A DNA stretch of 64,000 nucleotides from Streblospio benedicti (taxonomy: Eukaryota > Annelida > Polychaeta > Spionida > Spionidae), in the NCBI GenBank assembly GCA_019095985.1, contig CM032660.1, forward strand, positions 7,956,567 to 8,020,566, given 5' to 3'. This document shows positions 33,044 to 42,390 of the stretch, piece after piece (within the stretch, counting starts at the first letter, position 1; every line of letters begins with the position of its first letter). Position numbers and translations under genes: made by a program. The notes under the pieces are model-generated. The model made no database searches and was not told the DNA's origin. It saw only the letters and a program-made list of their open reading frames with translations.

Positions 33044-35201
33044 TTTGACACTCTTCCTGGATATCTAGATAGTCCTCTCTTACCAGGTGATCAGATTCTT
33101 AAACAATGCATGTAGATCAAATGCCAGGTATTCTGCATCAATATCATATACACTCAGGCCCTGTCAAAATCCATTATAGTGGATGATATGTATATTGCAT
33201 GTTACCATAAGAATCAATCCCTTCATTATTTTTCTCCTGGAGCTTGTCATCAACAAATTTCCAAATGGTTTTGTTAACATTAGGCCAGTCCAAAGATAGA
33301 TTAAACAGCTGTTCAGTTGGAAAACAAGCTTGATAATTTCATTTCCAACATCAACATCTTTGCCATGGCCAAAATATAATGCTTTCAAAAATCTGACAGT
33401 GACTCTGCTCAGATTCAGATCAATCAAAACCTCACAAGTATGTCCATTTGCTTCTTCACTTAAACAGTTGAAGTTTCATCATACATCACTCACTCAAAGT
33501 GAAAGCTGCTTCACTCTTACACAGGTCTCTAACATCTTAAGCATAAGTGGCCCAACCCAATCAGACATTTTGTATGATGCTTCTGTTCATGCTTCTGTTC
33601 TGTAAAGGGAACATTCTTCAGATGCTGGACAGCATTTTTCTAAATAGTTGTTGTAGTCCATCACAAGAAGACAATGGGTAGTCACTTTAGGAAACTTTTA
33701 GCATCAGATCTAGAGAATTTCTGCTAAGGTAGCTTGATCGGCAATAGCTGGTTGCCATTTCAACTGCTTAGAGCTCATACCAGTCCAGATGAAGATTGTT
33801 CCTCAGATGTAGGTGTACCAACCTTCTGATTTACAGGGATATATAGGGAAAAGGGCTATTTTGAAATACAGGCCGATTTCTCAAAGATAGAGGGATTTTA
33901 TAGAAAATATAGGAAATATAGGGACACTCGAAGGCCTGAATAAATTTTCAGATAAGTGTCTTGGAATAATCATTTTTTATCTGGCAAAAAGTAGTGGAAT
34001 AAAATTAGTGTCAGCATAATGTGTCATATTATGGGAAATATTTTCAGCACAAACACTTCTCCGCAACCTTATTTCAGTGCTTTATATTCATACAATCCAG
34101 TGATAATCATGTGGCACACATTTGTAAAATGCAAGGACAAGGTGATAGAGAATACAGTCCAGTCACCAAAGAACGTGGTCACTAATCGGAGAATATAGCA
34201 CAATTTATTAAGTGTAAACTAGATCAACCATTATATTACAAATCCCTAAAGACATGCGACAATTCGATTAACCAACCATTCATTTTGTAACCGATGGTCT
34301 GGCAAAACCTGTCCAAGGTTCGTTAAAATACTAACAGTCCGACATCTATTATTAGGTATTAACTTGCTATGTCGCCAATATGTTAGTTCTTCCAACAAGG
34401 TTGTACTGAATGAGTTATCAATCATTTCTGATCTATGGAGTCATTGTCTATATATAAACACCTATATATAAGCACAAGACATTCTTATATTTTTGGCTAC
34501 CTTTAGATATTTTAGCTCTGATAAGGAACTTTATGCTCGAAAGCGCCGAAGCGCTCAGCAAAATTAAATAAACTTGAAAATTTTTAAATCTTTGGCACTT
34601 ATTTTGTACAGCAGTTAAGACGGCACAACACAAGTACTAAGAACATTGTCTATATGTTTAGAAAAATACTTTTTGGTTATAAAAAATCATTTGAGCAACG
34701 TGTGTATGTTCTAATTTTACAGTGTTTCACAAACAACATAAAATTGACATTATATTGCAAAATAGGATAATTTTGGCCACTGAGTAGGTGATTAAAAAAT
34801 ACCCGATGGTGCCCAAGCAGTAATTACTCACACACAACTTGATGGAACTGTACATATTATCTGATATTATTTTACTTAATACATCAACACATACTTACAC
34901 CAACAGTAGGGTTCATCACCATCTAGTTGGCCATTACTGGTACATGTGCGCTTTTCACTTCCAAAACCAATAACCCAATAAGGTACGGCTTTGCCATCTT
35001 TGTTATATGTTTCAACCGCAATCTGTGGCGGACTGCCATCTGGACCCAAACATCTAAAAGTTACTTCTTGGTTCTCGTCTACAGTATCCCCATTTTTCAG
35101 ATAATTAGCTGGATCAGTTGGATTTCCATTAACATATGCTCCCACATTTTGCTCATTGAAGTTGACAGTACATGTAACTTGAGCCAGCACTGAAACTGAA
35201 T
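19840..35201 (-). CDS. Sushi/CCP-domain anchored protein gene, eight exons, 5' end missing
   Basis: Gene-level entry joining exons 34899-35201, 30881-31001, 27190-27419, 25305-25499, 24666-24854, 21407-21610, 20661-20849 and 19840-20018. All domain boundaries are phase 1 and the joined coding sequence stays open for 535 residues to a TAG. Order: two divergent Sushi-like units (the second split by a phase-2 intron), four ordinary Sushi units of about 63-68 residues, then a short linker and hydrophobic tail. Sushi domains bind proteins, notably in complement control and adhesion. Several Sushi units plus a GPI-like end recall decay-accelerating factor in layout only. The Sushi units lack the usual Trp before Cys4 and have F/L-x-G-x-P-P instead. 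The signal-peptide exon was not found. Confidence 0.8.
20455..20660. repeat. minisatellite (about 60-bp units) next to a Sushi exon
   Basis: Units beginning GTGACCCTTGCATTAAG, GTGACCCTTACGTTAAG, GCGACCCTAGCATTAAG and GTGACCCTAGCATTAAG follow one another. The outer units also contain copies of the end of exon 20661-20849 with its splice donor (CAAACGTAAG at about 20484-20493 and at the real site). Confidence 0.75.
20661..20849 (-). CDS. Sushi gene exon: fourth canonical Sushi domain
   Basis: Acceptor GGTGCTTGCAG, donor TGCAAAC|GTAAGC, both phase 1, 63 residues. Cysteines follow the Sushi order: SKCAAVPRHS, STVRYTCADGYE, DVVQTC, GLPLYC. An extra Cys (RACGD) lies between Cys2 and Cys3, also seen in the exon at 24666-24854. 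The exon is GC-rich and is framed by minisatellites on both sides. Confidence 0.8.
20878..20976. repeat. minisatellite, three 33-bp units
   Basis: Three contiguous units containing GACTACCACATTTATAGATT in variant forms, just upstream (minus strand) of the Sushi exon's acceptor. The peptide repeat seen on translation is an artefact of the 33-bp period. Confidence 0.85.
21407..21610 (-). CDS. Sushi gene exon: third canonical Sushi domain
   Basis: Acceptor ATTCAATCCCAG, donor TGCAAAC|GTAAGT, phase 1-1, 68 residues. Sushi landmarks: LRCPVPELPEF, STLQYTCLDGYDH, GDLSREC, FFTGQPPVCK. The Cys3-Cys4 loop is a few residues longer than in its neighbours. Confidence 0.85.
21753..24223. mobile_element. 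hAT-like element (outer), interrupted by its own sibling
   Basis: Ends CACACCTGCCAATATCTC and, inverted, CAGACCTGTCAACTATTC, flanked by a perfect 6-bp duplication CTGTTC (21747-21752, 24224-24229). Without the inner element it is about 1.14 kb. Its interior is clearly related to 22195-23521 (shared CTTGTTGGACATTT, CCAATTTTGCTGTAAATTAT). No transposase is visible. It lies in the Sushi-gene intron between exons 24666-24854 and 21407-21610. Confidence 0.88.
22195..23521. mobile_element. hAT-like element (inner), 1327 bp, nested in a relative
   Basis: Ends CAGAGTTGCCAA at both termini in inverted orientation; flanked by a perfect 6-bp duplication CACTAA (22189-22194, 23522-23527). Beyond each target copy the outer element's sequence resumes. 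The outer and inner copies are members of one family that have diverged, so the insertion is later than the founding of both lineages. Confidence 0.9.
24666..24854 (-). CDS. Sushi gene exon: second canonical Sushi domain
   Basis: Acceptor GTGTTTCAG, donor TGCAAAG|GTACTA, phase 1-1, 63 residues. Sushi landmarks: VIVCPAPEMPRNAR, KIKYVCDEGYTVACGD, LERTCQATKSF, SGSPPNCK. The donor is weaker than in the other exons (GTACTA). Closest in form to the exon at 20661-20849. Confidence 0.85.
25305..25499 (-). CDS. Sushi gene exon: first canonical Sushi domain
   Basis: Acceptor TGTTTTGGCAG, donor TGCAAAT|GTAAGT, phase 1-1, 65 residues. Sushi landmarks: NFWCPAPAIEEGV, LEFGGCKDGYEMTEEG, SMECQFDRTF, GGPPPVCK. 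Confidence 0.85.
25535..25815 (-). mobile_element. SINE A, minus-strand copy in a Sushi-gene intron
   Basis: On the minus strand the tRNA-like part shows GGACTCATGACCAGAAGGG, the body GCCAATGACCTGGTGTAAAT and the tail CACATTCACATTTACATTC. Poorly conserved head. Confidence 0.6.
26640..27160. repeat. relic related to the GGGCCAGTA elements
   Basis: The stretch GGGCCAGCAATGTATCAGAA, ATACTGGTCC and GGGCTACTCC (27070-27145) matches the right parts of elements at 36700-37045 and 39514-39920. The remainder (GAATTC-flanked AT-rich DNA) is unassigned. Confidence 0.5.
27190..27419 (-). CDS. Sushi gene exon: second half of a split divergent Sushi-like unit
   Basis: Acceptor TTTACTTAAG, the only in-frame choice that matches the preceding phase-2 donor, and donor CAATGTG|GTAGGT in phase 1; 230 nt. 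Encodes YQSLINPQHYMYKAVDHIW and DTLCTAGQLKFESADD and ends TTSDQC. With exon 30881-31001 it gives a 117-residue unit with four cysteines (C-C-C-C). It is much longer than a normal Sushi domain, and assignment rests on the cysteine order and gene position. Confidence 0.62.
27897..30260. repeat. repeat family D, long copy (about 2.4 kb)
   Basis: Its left part (27897-28185, GTCATAGCACAGGCCAGCAG) and right part (29860-30260, TAGCCGATTCAATACAAGGC) are both present, adjacent to each other, at 53452-54080. The middle 1.7 kb is absent from that copy. No coding sequence or inverted ends were recognised. It lies in the Sushi-gene intron between exons 27190-27419 and 30881-31001. Confidence 0.7.
30395..30490. 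repeat. AT-rich palindrome
   Basis: AACACGTATTATATATA and TATATACGTGTT face each other within a TA-rich run; the DNA could form a cruciform. Confidence 0.6.
30540..30790 (+). mobile_element. tRNA-like SINE head, split by a MITE
   Basis: CAGCGGACTGCTTGGGAT before the MITE and GATGGTATCATTCTGGTC, GAGTTTGAGTCCCGTC after it give a tRNA-like arrangement with a B-box-like GAGTTTGAGTCC. Probably a SINE relic and not a tRNA gene. Confidence 0.45.
30569..30726. mobile_element. MITE, 158 bp, 8-bp TSD
   Basis: Perfect 16-bp terminal inverted repeats CATAGGCGCTCGCATC, flanked by a perfect 8-bp duplication CTTGGGAT (30561-30568, 30727-30734). Type of duplication fits hAT. Only 155 bp from Sushi-gene exon 30881-31001. 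Confidence 0.92.
30881..31001 (-). CDS. Sushi gene exon: first half of a split divergent Sushi-like unit
   Basis: Acceptor CTACTTTTCCAG (phase 1), donor CCAAG|GTATAC (phase 2), 121 nt. Encodes CMKVENSDDSSASYNGLYL and IVEDKSLRCSETD. Together with 27190-27419 the length is a multiple of three, keeping the unit symmetrical phase 1-1 like its neighbours. Confidence 0.62.
31355..31525 (+). repeat. 170-bp direct repeat, copy 1
   Basis: Shares TTTGGTTTGGCATTGGAATT and ACGATAATCCATCATTAG with 32103-32285, at high identity. Confidence 0.85.
32103..32285 (+). repeat. 170-bp direct repeat, copy 2
   Basis: Second copy of 31355-31525, about 750 bp away in the same orientation, with small insertions. A local duplication or two copies of one short element. 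Confidence 0.85.
33150..33620 (-). pseudogene. DNA-transposase-like relic (hAT-like)
   Basis: Minus-strand frames read VTVRFLKALYFGHGKDVD, QLFNLSLDWPNVNK and MVTCNIHIIHYNGF. The spacing of an L-S-x-D-x-P-N-V-N motif and an S/T-C-x-x-H-x-x-H-N-like motif recalls hAT-type transposase relatives. Frames change between the motifs, so the copy is dead. Confidence 0.5.
33820..33965. repeat. hAT-type terminal region relic
   Basis: TACCAACCTTCTGATTTACA followed by repeated GGGATATATAGGG and AGGAAATATAGGG motifs, the form of subterminal repeats. No partner end found. Confidence 0.3.
34440..34640 (+). repeat. Penelope-like terminal fragment (tentative)
   Basis: GCTCTGATAAGGAACTTTAT then GCTCGAAAGCGCC has the order of a degraded hammerhead core (CTGA...GAAA), followed by an AGCGC/GCGCT hairpin. 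Only a terminal fragment; assignment is tentative. Confidence 0.35.
34899..35201 (-). CDS. Sushi gene exon: first divergent Sushi-like unit
   Basis: Acceptor TTTTTTCCAG and donor TGTTGGT|GTAAGT, phase 1-1, 303 nt, 101 residues. It opens with SVSVLAQVTCTVNFNEQ, where the leading small and hydrophobic residues could be the end of a signal peptide. It continues EVTFRCLGPDGSPPQ, KRTCTSNGQLDGDEPYCW. Four cysteines and the end G-x-L-x-G-D-E-P-Y-C resemble a Sushi domain with a long Cys2-Cys3 segment. This is the most 5' exon I can find. Confidence 0.7.
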
Positions 35202-35339
35202 CTGGAAAAAATAAATCATGTTGAATGAAATATTGTCCATGTATTGTTTGAATTACACATAAAATCCATATTACATATCAGATGAACAGTTGGTACTTTA
35301 GGCCAGTAGGCTTGTGAGCAAACAAATTTAATAATAATT

Positions 35340-35425
35340 AAGATGAGATGCAATATTAAAATTTTCAATAATTTTAACAAATTTTCGGCATGTACTGCCT
35401 TCATCAAGTTATAAATCTGTATGTG
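35340..35425 (-). repeat. Penelope-like terminal fragment with hammerhead-like core
   Basis: Minus strand: TTGATGA, a GGCA...TGCC stem, then GAAA, the secondary-structure order of hammerhead ribozymes carried in Penelope terminal repeats. A 72-bp gap separates nearby ORF 35216-35449 from the first Sushi exon, but that ORF is this repeat and not a signal peptide. Confidence 0.5.
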
Positions 35426-35459
35426 GAAGTAGCTTTTGATAGGTGCCATTAGGTGAACC

Positions 35460-36700
35460 TAACCGGCAACCTTACAATCAAAAGGTAGAAGTCCTGCATA
35501 GTGGCTCAAATTACAATATTGGTTACCAGTGCCTTCCAAACAATAGATAACAAGTAGTATCGCAAATAAAACGTTAATGTGAATAAACAAGGCCGAACAT
35601 TGTACAACAAATTTAAAAGTGAACTAAACACAATAGGGTCTATCTCTTTGAAAAAAAAAAAAAAAAAATCTCTGTATATTTCAGTAACACTATTGACAAT
35701 TCATCATTTCTGACTTATTCAAACGTCATTTAGATTTTAGATAATGTATTTTTTTTAATAAAACAGGATCAATAAATAAATTTTGGGGCCACGTGCATTT
35801 GTTCTTATTTTTTGCATTTGACTAAATCCAAGAATGTGACATCACTCGAGGGGTATTTCTTGGTCAGACCAACAAGCCAGTACACACCAATGGTACACAC
35901 AGACAGTATTTTGAAATATGATCCTTTGTAGCTCTTTTGCTATAAATCAGAATTTGTCCACATTTACAAGTTGTACACGGAGGAAAACAGTCTAGTTTCT
36001 TATTTTCACCATAGTAATTAAAGATACATACACCATGAAGTCCGTTTTGACAATTTCCCTAACCCTTGGTTCGACGAAATTGCTTCACACAGTGCCTATT
36101 AACAGTCCGTGATCTAACAAGACTATCCATAAATATTTCATGTCATTATACCTAATTTGATTGATTGATTTATCTATTATAGTGACATTGTATATACATT
36201 ACATTTACAGAGGAATATTTCAAATACAAATTATACCCTGCCCGTCTAGGGGCTTATACGTCACAGATTCTTTGCTCTACAGGTAAATTCCTAAATCTAC
36301 CTGTCTCTATTCTAAGAGGTAATATGCCATGTCTAAAAATAGACAGAGATGGGAACCTGTCACCGTGAAAAATCTTAATCAGAGGCATCAAAAAACTGAA
36401 TTTTCAGACAAAAAGCTTAATGAAAACCGACAAAAATCTTGATGAAATTTTAATATTTTTTTCCTTATGATAAGTTAGATTTAACAATAATGATGATTTA
36501 GTACAATCTTAGTATAGTAAGGAATAAATGTCACAAATTACAGATATTTTAATTCTTTTTTAATGACCCCATACCAGGGCCAAAGGGGTCAACACCTCAG
36601 CCTCCATGTCTGACTCTCTAATCTTTGAAATCATTTAGACCCTACTAATTAGTTTATTGTACTTATGCATATACCCATCCCAAATCTGCCAATATAGAAA
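35460..36700. other. no gene seen
   Basis: AT-rich, with a poly-A run at 35650-35668. A signal-peptide exon for the Sushi gene was searched for on the minus strand and not found. Confidence 0.35.
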
Positions 36701-37045
36701 TAATAGAACAGGGCCAGTAATGTTTTTCAGATGATCGTCCTGCTGGCAAACATAAAATTTGGCGGAATTTGGCGTTCTATTTTTGCAGAACCCCTACTCC
36801 CATACCAAAGAGCTTGATCTAGTCTACTTTCACTATGCCAACAGGTCATGGTGACAGTTGACAGTTGTATAAATCTTTTAAATGAATTCAATAAGTTTCT
36901 GGAGGGGGGAGGGGGATGCCCCCAGACCCCCTAGCGATGCTTTGCATCTTCGGCGCTCGCAGGGCTAGTAATGTATCAGAAGGGCCAGGGAATATCTAAA
37001 AATACTGGCCCTTCTGGCCAATTTAGGCTACTTTCCATTTTTTGT
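36700..37045. mobile_element. hAT-like element, GGGCCAGTA family, copy 1
   Basis: Shares with 39514-39920, in order, the segments TTTTTGCAGAA, AGCTTGATCTAGTCTAC, TATAAATCTTTTAAAT, GATGCTTTGCATCTT and GTAATGTATCAGAAGGGCCA. The right end reads TTTGTCACTG. Non-autonomous. Confidence 0.6.
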
Positions 37046-37274
37046 CACTGAGCAGCATAATCTTTAGCAATGCAAGATATGAGACTGATACCTCTATAGC
37101 TTAATACCAAGTATGGGTCTTTATCAGATCCTTTAGGTATCAGCTTAATAATAGACTTTCCCCACATTGATGGTACACTACTATTTTTGAAAGCATACAT
37201 TTAACAGTTTACATAGTAATAACCTGATTTCTGTAATAGATAATGGCCAAGCATTTAAAGATTATGTATAATAA

Positions 37275-38006
37275 CAGGGTTCCCACAGATTTTGCACATT
37301 CAAATTCCATGACTTTTCAAGACCGATTTTCATTTTTTCAAATTTTCTAGATACCTAGCTTCATTCAAATATGCAGTGAATATCTCTCACACTCGCCACT
37401 AGCCAAAACCTAGTGCTTAATCCATTTGGCAAGTGGGCTTCAATTTGCACCTGCCACTTTGGCGATTGCCTTTTCTATCAATTTTGTGTTATCAAATACA
37501 TGTATGTGTTAAAGTTAACCTTAATAACGTGTAAAATCATTGAAAAAACAAACATGATATATTTACTTCCATTTCCTCAAAATAAAAAACTACTTTCTCA
37601 GAAAAGGAATGCACCAGAGAGCTTCTAGACACATCCATTTCAAAATATTTCTGGGGGAGCATGCCCCCTGACCCCCCTAGCTATACTTAGCGCCTATAGC
37701 GCTTGTAACCGTGCCTTCGGCGCTCCACTTTTCAGCAACTTCGGATTTTGGCCAGTGCCCTTTCAATATCACCTGCCAAATTTTGGCAGGTGCCAATAAT
37801 ATTTGGCTAGTCCTCCTGTTATAGGACTGGCCACATTGGCTAGAGGTGGTTGAAATGAGAGATATTCCCTGAATATGGTCTCTATAAAGATCAAAGAGGC
37901 CAATAATATCTATAGTCTAGAATAGATTTCTATTCTTTTCCCACAAATCTACAGATACAGATTTTATTCCAAATTATGTGGTGTGGGGGTCTACGTGGGA
38001 ACCCTG
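37275..38006. mobile_element. hAT-like element, 732 bp, AATAA flanks
   Basis: Termini CAGGGTTCCCAC in inverted orientation, flanked by AATAA on both sides (37270-37274, 38007-38011). The interior holds a second inverted pair (GAATATCTCTCA at about 37379 and its complement near 37865) and GCCAATTTTGGC-like motifs, so it may itself contain a nested relative. Confidence 0.7.
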
Positions 38007-38074
38007 AATAATCAAACATGTTTCATGTTTCAAACCTGGAAATGTTAAGGAGGATTGCTAAATATTTATGAAAT

Positions 38075-38446
38075 TGGATTTTGGATATACTATACACTGG
38101 AAAATCCAGCCATATGCATAGTTGAAGATTTCCATCATGGTGATGAAACAATGGAAGTGAGGGAATATGTCTCAAATGATACAAGCCAACCAATTTGCAT
38201 GCCATCACAGAGAAAAGTGCTTCTAGTAATACCAAAGTTGAAATTTTAGAAGTAAAACTCTCAAATGACAGGATAATTCTATATGAACCAGATTATGAAA
38301 CCGTATATGGGACTAATTTATATATTGAGGATCAAGAGGATAGCATTAATGTTCTAGAGTATGATGATCAAATTGATCAAAGTACAGTGAAGATTGAAGG
38401 AGACAAATGGGGACAGATTTCTTTTTGCTGCATAACTAATTCATGA
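38075..38446 (+). pseudogene. acidic coding-like fragment, unrecognised
   Basis: Two overlapping plus-strand frames read ENPAICIVEDFHHGDETMEV and then RIILYEPDYETVYG, LYIEDQEDSINVLEY, TVKIEGDKWGQISF before a stop. Codon content looks protein-like and acidic, and a single frame change near 38195-38250 would separate them. No splice sites are obvious. It may be a decayed retrocopy or a transposon-borne exon; function unknown. Confidence 0.35.
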
Positions 38447-39149
38447 TATTTAATCTGGAGAGTTTCAGGCAGATATTTTTCTTATTTTAATTGATTTTAT
38501 ATAATTTACGTAAGACTGAAGAGCCTAATGTTTTCTACCTGAGAAGAAATCCAGTGCGCATGATTGCGTTTTACCCATACTAACCCAATCACATACGCCA
38601 AATCTTGAAAAGGGTTGTGATTCCCTGTATATTATTTTAAGGAGATTATCTTTCAATTTTTCTTTAGATTTCTTTTTTATTTTCTTCTTAAAGAAGAGTT
38701 ATCAAATTTCAAATACTTTGAAATTTTGAATTTTATTAAATTATGTATACATTGTGTGGTTTAGGTAACACTTATGGTCTTTGTGTTGAAAATACTGGTA
38801 TGCATGTAGTTATTAAATACTCTTTGTTATCAGTTTGCTCTAGAATAAACCGATGAATATGTATAGTCAGTAGCCCTTTGTTCCCTTACAGTTAACATTT
38901 CCACAACTGCGAGTTCCTTACATGTACTTGCAATGACTCCAGATTTTGAATTTTTCTTCTGTGATATTTTATGTTTTGAGAAAAACAAAAAGTCATAAGA
39001 TATTTTTGATTTTTGTGTAACTATTTTTAAAGTCAACTCATCCTTCAGAATTTGAAAAATTCCCATTGTCCTCTATTCAAATGTCATCATTACTTTGAGA
39101 TGAATAATATATTGCTCAATATAGTGGCATTGAATTTCCTTGTGGCAAC

Positions 39150-40040
39150 CACTTTCAGCTCCATTTGTACCATATGTATATCAATCATGCTAAAGTTCAT
39201 ATTTGTTAAAGTAAGAAACATGTACAAGTCAAAACTAATTTTCCAAATACATTTTGAAATTTCACTTGGCTTAGACTTGGTTATGAAAATATACATTACA
39301 TGCAAGATTTGCACCAAATCTCATGCTTGTAACAACAACATGAATGGATTTTAAGAGTAATCTATTACACTCACATGGGGGCCATCTTGAAAAATAGCCG
39401 CCATCCTAGAATTTCACTTGGCTAGGACAAAATATATTTAACATACATCATTTGTGCCAACTTTCATGCTTGTATCATGATAAGAATGTATTACAGTCAT
39501 TTATTTCTGAAACCAGTGATAAAATTTGGCACTGGCCCGTTGGCCCGAGGCTACTACAACCTTAGAAGGGGCAGTAACGCTTCCCAGATTATGGCCCGGC
39601 TGGTGAACATAAAGTTTTGTGAAATTTTCCGTTCGATTTTTGCAGAATCCCCACTCCCATATGCATACTGAAAAGCTTGATCTAGTCTACCACCACTATG
39701 CCAACAAGATGTGGCGACAGTTGATAGTCATATAAATCTTTTAAATACATTCAATAAGTTTCCGGGGTGGGGGGGATGGGCCATGCCCGAAGACCCCTTA
39801 ACAATGCTTTGCATCTTTGGCGCTCGTGGGGCCAGTAATGTATCAGAAGGGCCAGTGAAGATTACAAAATACTGGCCCTTCTGGCCAATTTGGGCTACTT
39901 CTCAATTTTTTTTGTCACTGCTAAAACTGGTGGCCATCTTGAAAAATGTCTACCATCCTGGAATTTCACTTGGCTAGGAGTTGTTTATCAAAATATATGT
40001 ACAATAGTACATCGATTGTGCTATTAAAATTTTATTTTTG
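39150..40040 (+). repeat. three-unit tandem repeat with an element inserted
   Basis: Units share TTTCACTTGGCT and a following AAAATATA...CATGCTTGTA block (about 39255, 39413, 39963). Two also carry GGCCATCTTGAAAAAT. The hAT-like element 39514-39920 splits the second from the third. Confidence 0.65.
39514..39920. mobile_element. hAT-like element, GGGCCAGTA family, copy 2, 407 bp
   Basis: Inverted ends CAGTGATAAAATTTGG and CAGTGACAAAAAAAATTG. Flanks CTGAAAC and CTAAAAC match at 6 of 7 bases. Related to 36700-37045 and a partial copy near 27010-27150. Confidence 0.7.
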
Positions 40041-42000
40041 TATTATGATAAGGCCAACCTTGTTGGACGTGTTAGGTCATCGCACGTACATCGTAAGAAA
40101 CCAGTGTGCTTGAAATGAAAAATCTGACTGACTCTGATTCTGTCACCTATTTTTATTTGCTACAGAATTTTTAGAAGGCTAACATCCTACCGATGATGCC
40201 TATTGATTAGAAAATGGACAACTTCCTGCAATCTCGTTAAAAAATGAAAAGGGGCACCATGATATGTACGAAAGTGCTTGGGTTTAGTTCGTAAACAAAC
40301 CGCACTCCCTCCAACATACGCGTGATGTAAATGCTTTACTTACGTTGATCAAACGGTGTAGACTACGTCACAACTTAGTTAGCATACGTGCATGCTGTAA
40401 ATTAATACATCATCTATCCAGCATTGGTATCCTCAAATGGCCTCAATAAATACCACCATACATGCCATAGAAGTCATAACACTGTCAGCATACCACATTA
40501 TTTCACTAATTTTAATATCTACACGTTATTGATAATCTCTTTAATTTATAGCCAACCATTACTTGAATCTTGCTCTTTTTGGTTTACAATGACAATAAAG
40601 GTGTTTTAATTCACACACAAAAGTTATGGGTATATGTTATCTTGTACGCACAATATATAAATATGATAAAAATGAGATTCCAATGGCATAAAAGACATTT
40701 TTTTATTATACTTTAATTTCAATCATAATGTCCTCAAAAAGCGACCATTATTCTAATGTTATAAAAATTAGGCAATTGTTGACTTGTGTTCCCTAAATAT
40801 TTATTTATGTATGTGTCTATCAATACATGTACATATATATTTATTTTTACACATGCTAAAAATCTTTTAGTTCCTTTAAACATATTTTTAAAACTAATTG
40901 TATGAATATATTTCTATTGTGTGGTGGTGGGACATTTGATCAGTTTTGTAAAAGAAGAAATATATGTGCACAGGATTTATTATCTTTTTTTATATTGATA
41001 CATGATAACAAATATTTGATTCCCTATATGAGTCTCTAGATGTATGTAGCAATTTACCTGTAGTCTAGACAAAGAATATAAGAAAATTATGTACATAATG
41101 TAGTATTTAATGGTGTATGTTTTCAGATTTAAAGAGGTTTTTATTTTAAACAATACACATTTGTACCCGGTATAATCATTTTTCTTCATTGGTACACAAG
41201 TTTTTTTATTTTTCTTATCTAAAAGACTTACCCAGTTACCTGTATAATAGTATGCCACCAGCATCATAACATCTAAATGAATATTCTCTTACGCACATTT
41301 GTGAGCATATCCATTATATAAGACACCTTTTATTAAAAGTTATAATCATATTTTATTTCAAATTCAACTACCTTGCATACCGAATAATCCCTAGATATGG
41401 CAATAAAACTCTACTTCGCAGCTGCTATGAGGGTAGGAGTGTCGTACATCGCAGTTTGATTACTAATTAACTTCACAGTTTGATTACTAGATAGGATACC
41501 AATCAAAATAGTCATTATGATATTTCTAGCGACACAAGTAGATCTCATTATAAGATACTGGTTTGACTTGAGTTATGATAAAATGTTGATTCAAAAGGTA
41601 TAAATTACAATTATGGGGGAACTATGCATAAGCCCGTGGTTTTACAATATTGTTATAAAAAATTAAAAAGACAAAACAACAAAAACAAGAGGCGTGTACA
41701 TGTACCAGACTGCATGAAAAAAGGCGAAAAATTAATTTCTGAATACAAATGAATGAATTTTAAAAACAATTTATGTACAAGTAAAATTGTAAGTCAATTG
41801 GATTTTTATAGAGGTCGCCAGACTCTCAACATATGACAGAGTCTCGTCACACGTACATTTTAGTGAGGTCAAAATCACGTATGGGTTGGACCCATCTATA
41901 CAAGGCTCTAACAATAACATGATAATTCAATCATACGCTCGATGTTTCCATTTATCTTCTGTAGAAACAAAATGTCTTCCATAAAAGGACAAAACAGTAC
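40041..42000. other. no gene seen
   Basis: AT-rich. A short ATG-initiated run next to a GTAAGT at about 41225-41267 (minus) was considered and rejected as a first exon. Confidence 0.35.
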
Positions 42001-42030
42001 TATAGCCTCGTTCAACCAGACTATTGTGTA

Positions 42031-42390
42031 TTGCACTTGGTGAGCGCACGCCACCACAGGGTCTGGATGATCGAGACTAAACAGTACTGTTTAACAGTAC
42101 TGTGTAGTATTGTTTATGACGTAAATTTTACGTCATCGAATTCTACTCTACATCTCGTCGTCGCACGTCCGACGTTTACACACAAAGAGGACGTTATGAA
42201 TCTTGCCTGGAGGTTGATCAGCAACCTTCAAACAGTGTTCACAGCGTTTCTGGGAGAGGAATTCAGGAGGTTGGATTTGATCGAGGGTCTGGGGCACAAT
42301 ATCACTGAGTCCCAATGTTTACATAGAGCTGGACTACACACACACACACGCACAGTAGTATTACCATCTTCATGTAAACATTGTACTTAG
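42031..42390 (+). CDS. 119-codon ORF, unrecognised
   Basis: Open frame with the readable stretch AWRLISNLQTVFTAFLGEEF and LDLIEGLGHNITESQ. The first third consists of palindromic DNA (CAGTACTGTTTAACAGTACTG, TGACGTAAATTTTACGTCA), so the start is doubtful. No family recognised, and the neighbour is a LINE fragment. Could be chance or part of an element. Confidence 0.2.
   Translation: MHLVSARHHRVWMIETKQYCLTVLCSIVYDVNFTSSNSTLHLVVARPTFTHKEDVMNLAWRLISNLQTVFTAFLGEEFRRLDLIEGLGHNITESQCLHRAGLHTHTRTVVLPSSCKHCT

Noticed and set aside
35216-35449. Signal-peptide-like ORF (KLLKILILHLILIIIKFVC) next to the first Sushi exon
   Set aside because: It reads through a Penelope-like terminal fragment, and the implied intron would be only 72 bp against kilobases elsewhere in the gene.
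41225-41267. First exon for the Sushi gene
   Set aside because: MMLVAYYYTG is too short for a signal peptide and the donor phase is ambiguous.
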